Below, piece by piece: positions 41,384 through 43,022 of a stretch of DNA of 43,022 bases. Source of the stretch: an uncultured Oscillospiraceae bacterium (GTDB lineage Bacteria; Bacillota; Clostridia; Oscillospirales; Ruminococcaceae); the NCBI GenBank assembly GCA_900539195.1, contig UQBC01000022.1:1-43022 (forward strand), written 5' to 3'. Numbering within the stretch: position 1 is the stretch's first letter; every line of letters starts with the position of its first letter. A model generated the notes under the pieces. The model searched no databases and was not told the origin of the DNA. It saw only the letters and a program-made list of their open reading frames with translations. The translations under genes were made by a program, and so were the position numbers.

Positions 41384-42934
41384 TTAAAGCTCAAAGGCTT
41401 TATTACTGTTCATCAATGCGTCAAATCCTTTTTTGTCGCTATATTGCACTTGCCCGCCCAGCGCCTCGGTTATCTTGTTTGAACCTGCTATAAACCCGTC
41501 AATATCTCCTATACAAAGAGAATTCTTGATTGCGTCAAACGAATCGTTAAACACTTCCATCTTATCCTTGAGATATTGGTTGATCATATCGTTCAATTGA
41601 CTGCGATAGGCTTTTATAAGTGCTATGTGCTGTTCGCATTCCTGCTCAACACGTATACGTTCTTCCCGTGCAAGTCTGGCGTCTTTTTCAAAAATGTATG
41701 AAAGAGCACTATAGCAAGCAGAGGCAACCGCATAGCCTATCATGCCTCCCGCCATACCGGCAAATAAGCTTACCGCATTAACCCCTGTTCCGAATAGACC
41801 GGCTACATAACAACTGCCGTACATAGCGCCGATAGTGCCTATACTGTCTTCCTGTAACTGATTCACACACTCTTCACCGGTAATTTTGCCATCGAAATAT
41901 GCATAAATCTTTTTTGCCGAGTTTACAGTGAAAGTTGCAATTGTACCCGGAAGATTAAGCGGGGAATTTGCAAAATTACGAATTGCGGCTTTACTTGAAT
42001 TCTGGGCAAAACCTTTTATCAGCGCACCGCCTGCACCTGAGACATATGCTGTTCCTGCCGCTCCTGCGGTATCCTTTGCAACATCTTTCGCCGCTTCTTC
42101 CGATTCCTTATCGCCTTTTATACATGCAACAAGATTCTTCACAAGCGAAACCGTACCGCCGACACCGGCGCCTATCGCCGCCGACTCCAAACCCGCACGA
42201 TTTGCAACCTTAATAACATCTCCGGCAGTAGAAAGCAAAGGATGCGCTGCCGCAGATCCGGCACCTTTTGTTGAAACCGTACTCTTGCGGACATTATTTT
42301 TAATTTTTTCGCATCTTTCGATCTGCTGTTTTATCTTTTCTATTTGTTCCGGATTGCCTTTTTCGGTCTGTGCCTCCAGTTGTTTATGGAGCTTTTCAAG
42401 CTGCTTGTCGGCGGCTTTTATTATTCCGTCATATTGATCCGACGGAACATCTATTTTATTATCCGATTCAAAATACTTGTCATATTTTTTTGATCTGAGT
42501 TTATCGAAAGCTTCTTCGGGAGTTTTACCGACAAACTTCATCTGTGAGCCGCTTCCCTCGATTATATGACCGTTTTTATCAACGTCGTAATGATCTACCC
42601 GCTGATCGTTTACTTTTCCGAGGTCGTCGGTACGGACTTTTCTTGTAGGATCACCCTTTATAGCTCTTTCAGCGTTTACTCTTGCAGTTTCCTTGACCTC
42701 TGCGGCATATCCGGCACGCTGCTTCATATTGGAGTATTTGTAATCCGGATTTATCTTGTGCTGTGATATAGACTTAAGGCTGTCATGGAGTTTAATTCCG
42801 TTTTCGTTATCTATACCGTTATATGCTACAAGATGTTCTTTGATTGCACTTCCGTAACGATTTCCAACGTCACCTGCAACACCTGTTATTGCTCCGTTTT
42901 CTGCAATTTTCTGAACCTTAGACTTTTCACTCAT
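41384..42934 (-). CDS. Uncharacterised protein with N-terminal domain, coiled coil and Gly/Ala-rich membrane segments
   Basis: The 516-residue protein is the first gene of the operon. Residues 1-165 form a soluble domain containing KVRTDDLGKVNDQRVDHYDVDKN split by short loops, QMKFVGKTPEEAF, and IDVPSDQYDG. Residues 170-222 are a coiled coil ending RKSTVSTKGAG. Residues 230-345 hold the first Gly/Ala-rich hydrophobic block (AGLESAAIGAGVGGTVSLVKN) and 365-412 a second (MYGSCYVAGLFGTGVNAVSLFAGMAGGM). A basic-acidic coiled coil (418-470) and a short tail follow. I have a recollection of similar uncharacterised proteins in distant bacteria but cannot name the family. A GAGGCG ribosome site precedes the ATG. 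The promoter is not visible because the contig ends 55 bases upstream in adapter sequence. Confidence 0.8.
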   Translation of the reverse strand: MSEKSKVQKIAENGAITGVAGDVGNRYGSAIKEHLVAYNGIDNENGIKLHDSLKSISQHKINPDYKYSNMKQRAGYAAEVKETARVNAERAIKGDPTRKVRTDDLGKVNDQRVDHYDVDKNGHIIEGSGSQMKFVGKTPEEAFDKLRSKKYDKYFESDNKIDVPSDQYDGIIKAADKQLEKLHKQLEAQTEKGNPEQIEKIKQQIERCEKIKNNVRKSTVSTKGAGSAAAHPLLSTAGDVIKVANRAGLESAAIGAGVGGTVSLVKNLVACIKGDKESEEAAKDVAKDTAGAAGTAYVSGAGGALIKGFAQNSSKAAIRNFANSPLNLPGTIATFTVNSAKKIYAYFDGKITGEECVNQLQEDSIGTIGAMYGSCYVAGLFGTGVNAVSLFAGMAGGMIGYAVASACYSALSYIFEKDARLAREERIRVEQECEQHIALIKAYRSQLNDMINQYLKDKMEVFNDSFDAIKNSLCIGDIDGFIAGSNKITEALGGQVQYSDKKGFDALMNSNKAFEL

Positions 42935-42989
42935 TAAAACGCCTCACGATATGTAATGCTTTTGAGAATATTGAATTGCATTATTCTTT

Positions 42990-43022
42990 CTGTCTCTTAT
43001 ACACATCTCCGAGCCCACGAGA
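42990..43022 (+). other. Nextera/Tn5 sequencing adapter remnant
   Basis: CTGTCTCTTATACACATCT (42990-43008) is the Tn5 mosaic end and is followed by the Nextera read-2 adapter extension. It is not genomic, so the true contig ends at about 42989. Confidence 0.97.

Noticed and set aside
38841..42934. The Gly/Ala-rich proteins as prophage tail or holin genes
   Set aside because: No capsid, terminase, integrase or tail gene is nearby, and the TerB-like partner does not fit a phage module.

Overview
The window looks like chromosomal DNA of a plant-fibre-degrading Firmicute of the Ruminococcus/Oscillospirales kind. This is inferred from moderate GC, strong Shine-Dalgarno sites, consensus sigma-A promoters, a SAM-I (S-box) riboswitch on metK, a perfect CIRCE operator on htpG, and lipid-anchored hemicellulases (GH74, GH26). 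No phage, IS element, CRISPR array, rRNA or tRNA was recognised. The last 33 bases (42990-43022) match the Nextera/Tn5 adapter, so the right end is an assembly artefact. The left end cuts through a gene.

Layout. 1-5173 (minus): an ABC exporter operon with an ATPase, a very large FtsX-type permease carrying a coiled-coil insert, and an acidic protein that runs off the window. 5256-6787 (plus): promoter, SAM-I riboswitch, terminator and metK. 6793-8572 (plus): an A+T-rich HAD hydrolase gene coupled to a GNAT gene, lying between two near-identical terminator hairpins. 8876-9799 (minus): a three-S1-domain RNA-binding protein, divergent from a cell-surface CotH-family protein (10010-12409, plus). 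20209 down to 12513 (minus): a tightly packed run of seven genes, namely a MacA-like adaptor lipoprotein, a MacB/FtsX permease without an ATPase, a small membrane protein, a TtcA-like PP-loop enzyme, a degenerate CCA-nucleotidyltransferase homologue, a GSF/YE-repeat protein, and a glycosyltransferase-like protein translationally coupled to it. 20456-24442 (plus): pyrG and ppk1.

24466-28973 holds two divergent hemicellulase lipoproteins, a GH74 xyloglucanase-type enzyme (minus) and a CBM35-GH26 mannanase-type enzyme (plus). A LacI-type palindrome lies just downstream of the GH74 promoter. 29012-31063 (minus) is htpG under CIRCE/HrcA control. 31238-34979 (plus) is rlmB followed by a 968-residue membrane protein that looks like a catalytically dead P-type ATPase. 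35052-38834 (plus) is a sugar-sensor-like c-di-GMP enzyme with a LacI-type binding domain, an active-looking GGDEF, a degenerate GGDEF and an intact EAL.

42934 down to 38841 (minus) is a compact operon of three uncharacterised genes followed by a small Cys-cluster protein. It encodes a protein with a Gly/Ala-rich membrane segment, a duplicated TerB-like acidic-loop protein, and a second Gly/Ala-rich membrane protein. This operon, and the GSF-repeat/glycosyltransferase-like pair, are the best candidates for undescribed systems. Most housekeeping calls rest on several conserved motifs read in the translations. Functions for the two candidate systems are inference.
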